From CAJQLB01 sp905479065 (GTDB lineage: Bacteria > Bacteroidota > Bacteroidia > Flavobacteriales > Flavobacteriaceae): DNA of 64,000 nucleotides. Each line of letters starts with the position of its first letter. Positions within the stretch are counted from its first letter, which is position 1. The stretch is from assembly GCA_943846735.1 (NCBI GenBank), contig OX044364.1, positions 1,860,001 to 1,924,000 of the forward strand, in the 5' to 3' direction. A program made the translations under genes and the position numbers. Under the pieces are notes generated by a model. It worked only from the letters and a program-made list of their open reading frames with translations, was not told where the DNA came from and searched no databases. This document shows, in pieces, positions 62,072-64,000 of this stretch.

Positions 62072-63631
62072 ATGACCGCAAGGCTTTTAATTATTGTTTT
62101 AATTACTACGGTATCGTTAGTTCATACTCAAAACAATGATTCTATAGTTCAAAATAATAGTATTTTAAAAGACACTATTATTGATGGTCAATCTCGTGTA
62201 ATAAAAACAATTAATCCAATTGAAGACTCTATAGGTAGACAAGGGTTTAAAGATCATAAAATTGCCGCTGAAATGGAAGCTAGATGGCTTAGAGAGCTGT
62301 ATAGTACGTCTCTATATGATACTATTTATCAAGGGATTCGACAAATGAAGTATGATTCCATTTATTATCCTGACTTACCCACTGACACTCTTAAGAAACG
62401 GCTGAAAGAACTCAGTGCAAAAACTCCTTTCAATATAGAATATAATTCCTCTTTAGAAAGCGTTATAAAAAGGTATTTAAAAGACAGAAAAAGACACATC
62501 GAAAAATTGATTGCTTTGAGCGCTTATTATTTTCCAATGTTTGAGCGTGAATTAGATAATTATGATATTCCTTTAGAGGTAAAATATTTAGCCATTGTTG
62601 AATCTGCTCTTAAGCCTAAAGCAAAGTCAAGAGTTGGCGCAACAGGGTTATGGCAATTTATGTTTACTACGGGAAAAATGTATGATTTAAATGTAAGTAG
62701 TTATGTCGATGAACGAAGTGATCCAATTAAATCAACAGAGGCTGCTTGCAAATATTTAGCCAGTTTATATAAAATTTTTGGTGATTGGGACCTTGCCCTT
62801 GCAGCGTATAATTCTGGTCCAGGAAATGTTAGTAAAGCTATAAGAAGATCTGGAGGATATCAAAACTATTGGAATATCCGCCCTAATTTACCAAGAGAGA
62901 CCGCAGGATATTTACCTGCTTTTTTAGCAACAATGTACATTTTTGAGTATGCCGAGGAACACGGCTTTAATATTAAAACTCCAGATTTTACATATATTGA
63001 AACCGACACTATTAGGGTAAAAGACATGATTGCTCTTGATCAAGTTTCAGAACTTTTAGAAATTCCAATTGAAGAGTTACAATTTTTAAACCCCTCTTAT
63101 AAATTAGACATTATCCCATTTATAAAAGAGGAACATTATACGTTACGTCTACCGAGAGAAAAGGTTGGTCTTTTTGTTTCCAATGAGGATAGCATTTACA
63201 AGTTTGTAAGAAATGAATTTTCAAAACGAGAAAAGCCATTACCGCAATTTTTTGACAATGACACAAAATTGAGATATCGAGTTAGATCTGGAGATTACCT
63301 TGGTAAAATTGCAAGACGCTACGGGGTGAGGGTTAGTCAAATAAAAAGCTGGAACGGCTTAAGAAATAATAATCTCCGTATTGGACAAAGACTTACAATT
63401 TACCCTAGAAAAATTTCTTCAAAACAAAACGATAGAAATAAGCAGTCAAAAAGTACAACTAACAGACGAGTTAATAGTACAACTTATAAAGTTGAAAAAG
63501 GGGATTCATTATGGAGTATATCTCAGAAATTTCCAGGAGTTTCAATTCAAAACATTAAAGATTGGAATAACATGAGTAGTTCTAAATTACAAATTGGTAT
63601 GACTCTTGTTGTTTCAGTAAAAAATAATTAA
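62072..63631 (+). CDS. Lytic transglycosylase with two LysM domains (MltD-like)
   Basis: A 519-residue secreted murein hydrolase with a signal peptide (about 1-18). The SLT catalytic domain (about 155-310) has the catalytic glutamate in YLAIVESALKPKAKS, then GATGLWQFM and ALAAYNSGPGNV. Two LysM domains follow, about 405-450 (YRVRSGDYLGKIARRYGV) and 470-515 (YKVEKGDSLWSISQKFPG), joined by a basic, polar linker. It cleaves peptidoglycan between MurNAc and GlcNAc. The DUF4837 gene follows after 5 bases. Confidence 0.95.
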   Translation: MTARLLIIVLITTVSLVHTQNNDSIVQNNSILKDTIIDGQSRVIKTINPIEDSIGRQGFKDHKIAAEMEARWLRELYSTSLYDTIYQGIRQMKYDSIYYPDLPTDTLKKRLKELSAKTPFNIEYNSSLESVIKRYLKDRKRHIEKLIALSAYYFPMFERELDNYDIPLEVKYLAIVESALKPKAKSRVGATGLWQFMFTTGKMYDLNVSSYVDERSDPIKSTEAACKYLASLYKIFGDWDLALAAYNSGPGNVSKAIRRSGGYQNYWNIRPNLPRETAGYLPAFLATMYIFEYAEEHGFNIKTPDFTYIETDTIRVKDMIALDQVSELLEIPIEELQFLNPSYKLDIIPFIKEEHYTLRLPREKVGLFVSNEDSIYKFVRNEFSKREKPLPQFFDNDTKLRYRVRSGDYLGKIARRYGVRVSQIKSWNGLRNNNLRIGQRLTIYPRKISSKQNDRNKQSKSTTNRRVNSTTYKVEKGDSLWSISQKFPGVSIQNIKDWNNMSSSKLQIGMTLVVSVKNN

Positions 63632-63636
63632 GCTAT

Positions 63637-64000
63637 ATGAAACCAATTATAATTTTAATAATAAGCGCGGTAATACTTTCAGGATGTAACTCAAATAGTA
63701 AGGTTGCATTATCTGCGTCATCAGGGAACATTAATAACTTGTCTGTTGTGATTGATAATAATTTATGGGAAGGAAGTGTTGGCGATAATATTCGTAGTTT
63801 AATAGGAGCCTCTCTTTATGGTCTTCCTCAAGATGAACCATTATTTACTTTACGACAAATGCCTACTTCAATATTTACAGGTTTTGTGAGAAAGAACAGA
63901 ATTGTGCTCAAAGTTGTAAAAGGAGAGGAAGCAGGAACTCAATTTTACAAAGATTCATACGCCAAACCTCAGAAAATGGTTGTAGTTAGTGGTTTTACTA
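63637..64000 (+). CDS. DUF4837 lipoprotein, N-terminal part (3' truncated)
   Basis: An open frame from ATG 63637 runs off the window end. It encodes a lipoprotein signal (MKPIIILIISAVILSGCNS, cysteine at residue 17) and then INNLSVVIDNNLWEGSVGD and EPLFTLRQMPTSIFTGF, matching DUF4837, a Bacteroidota family of unknown function commonly next to this LysM transglycosylase. Starts 5 bases after it, so likely one operon. Confidence 0.85.
   Translation, partial: MKPIIILIISAVILSGCNSNSKVALSASSGNINNLSVVIDNNLWEGSVGDNIRSLIGASLYGLPQDEPLFTLRQMPTSIFTGFVRKNRIVLKVVKGEEAGTQFYKDSYAKPQKMVVVSGFT

Noticed and set aside
1..64000. CRISPR array, insertion sequence, prophage or toxin-antitoxin locus
   Set aside because: No regularly spaced direct repeats, transposase, phage structural genes or paired small toxin genes were seen.

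Overview
The window looks like a core chromosomal segment of a marine-type Bacteroidota bacterium, most likely Flavobacteriaceae. The evidence is low G+C, almost no Shine-Dalgarno sites, many promoters with the Bacteroidota -7 element TAnnTTTG, two secreted proteins with type IX secretion (T9SS) sorting tails, and family markers such as DUF4175, DUF4837, a SusC-like outer membrane barrel and an M28/PDZ lipoprotein. I cannot name the genus. I see no prophage, insertion sequence, rRNA operon or CRISPR array.

Layout. 1-4.1 kb: 3' end of asd, a diheme cytochrome lipoprotein and a VCBS/ASPIC T9SS protein. 4.1-9.4 kb: an ABC ATPase facing a minus-strand group (FAD oxidoreductase, GreA/B-like protein, YceI-like protein, RND exporter). 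9.5-14.5 kb: minus-strand lipid and housekeeping genes (pdxA, yceD-like, rpmF, fabH, accB, accC), then ribE. 15-21 kb: more accessory content (small proline-rich secreted protein, SDR, two secreted proteins of unknown function, HxlR regulator, sugar porter). 21-33 kb: tRNA(CAU), mce, rbfA, an ABC permease, dusB, secreted and envelope proteins, lepA. 33-41 kb: metallo-beta-lactamase, M1 peptidase, rnpA, S41 protease, OmpA protein, GNAT, CDF transporter, rpiB. 41.0-41.7 kb: a gene-free, extremely A+T-rich region. 41.7-64 kb: rnr, LysE, tRNA-Cys, folB, glnS, SPFH protein, gltX, DUF4175, ybeY, mnmG, methyltransferase, OmpH/Skp, lipid kinase, holB, pgk, lytic transglycosylase and the start of a DUF4837 gene.

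The most interesting signal is chromosomal rather than genic. The divergent rpiB/rnr intergenic region (40,966-41,680) holds a cluster of DnaA-box-like nonamers in about 86% A+T DNA (300 bases counted by hand). About 14-16 kb to the right, two perfect 14-bp palindromes GTTCCACGTGGAAC, the core of the bacterial parS centromere site, flank mnmG exactly. Gene orientation and hand-counted G/C samples also change sense across about 41 kb in the direction expected for an origin. Together these suggest that the window spans oriC and the origin-proximal ParB-loading zone.

A second theme is promoter architecture. Three housekeeping genes (mce, rbfA, holB) have TAnnTTTG followed by exactly four bases and then ATG, which predicts leaderless mRNAs. 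The M28 peptidase and TolB-like genes share interlocked, face-to-face -7 elements. Tight coupling (TAATG or GTGA overlaps) links YceI-RND, Zn-ribbon-folB, holB-lipid kinase and oxidoreductase-GreA/B.
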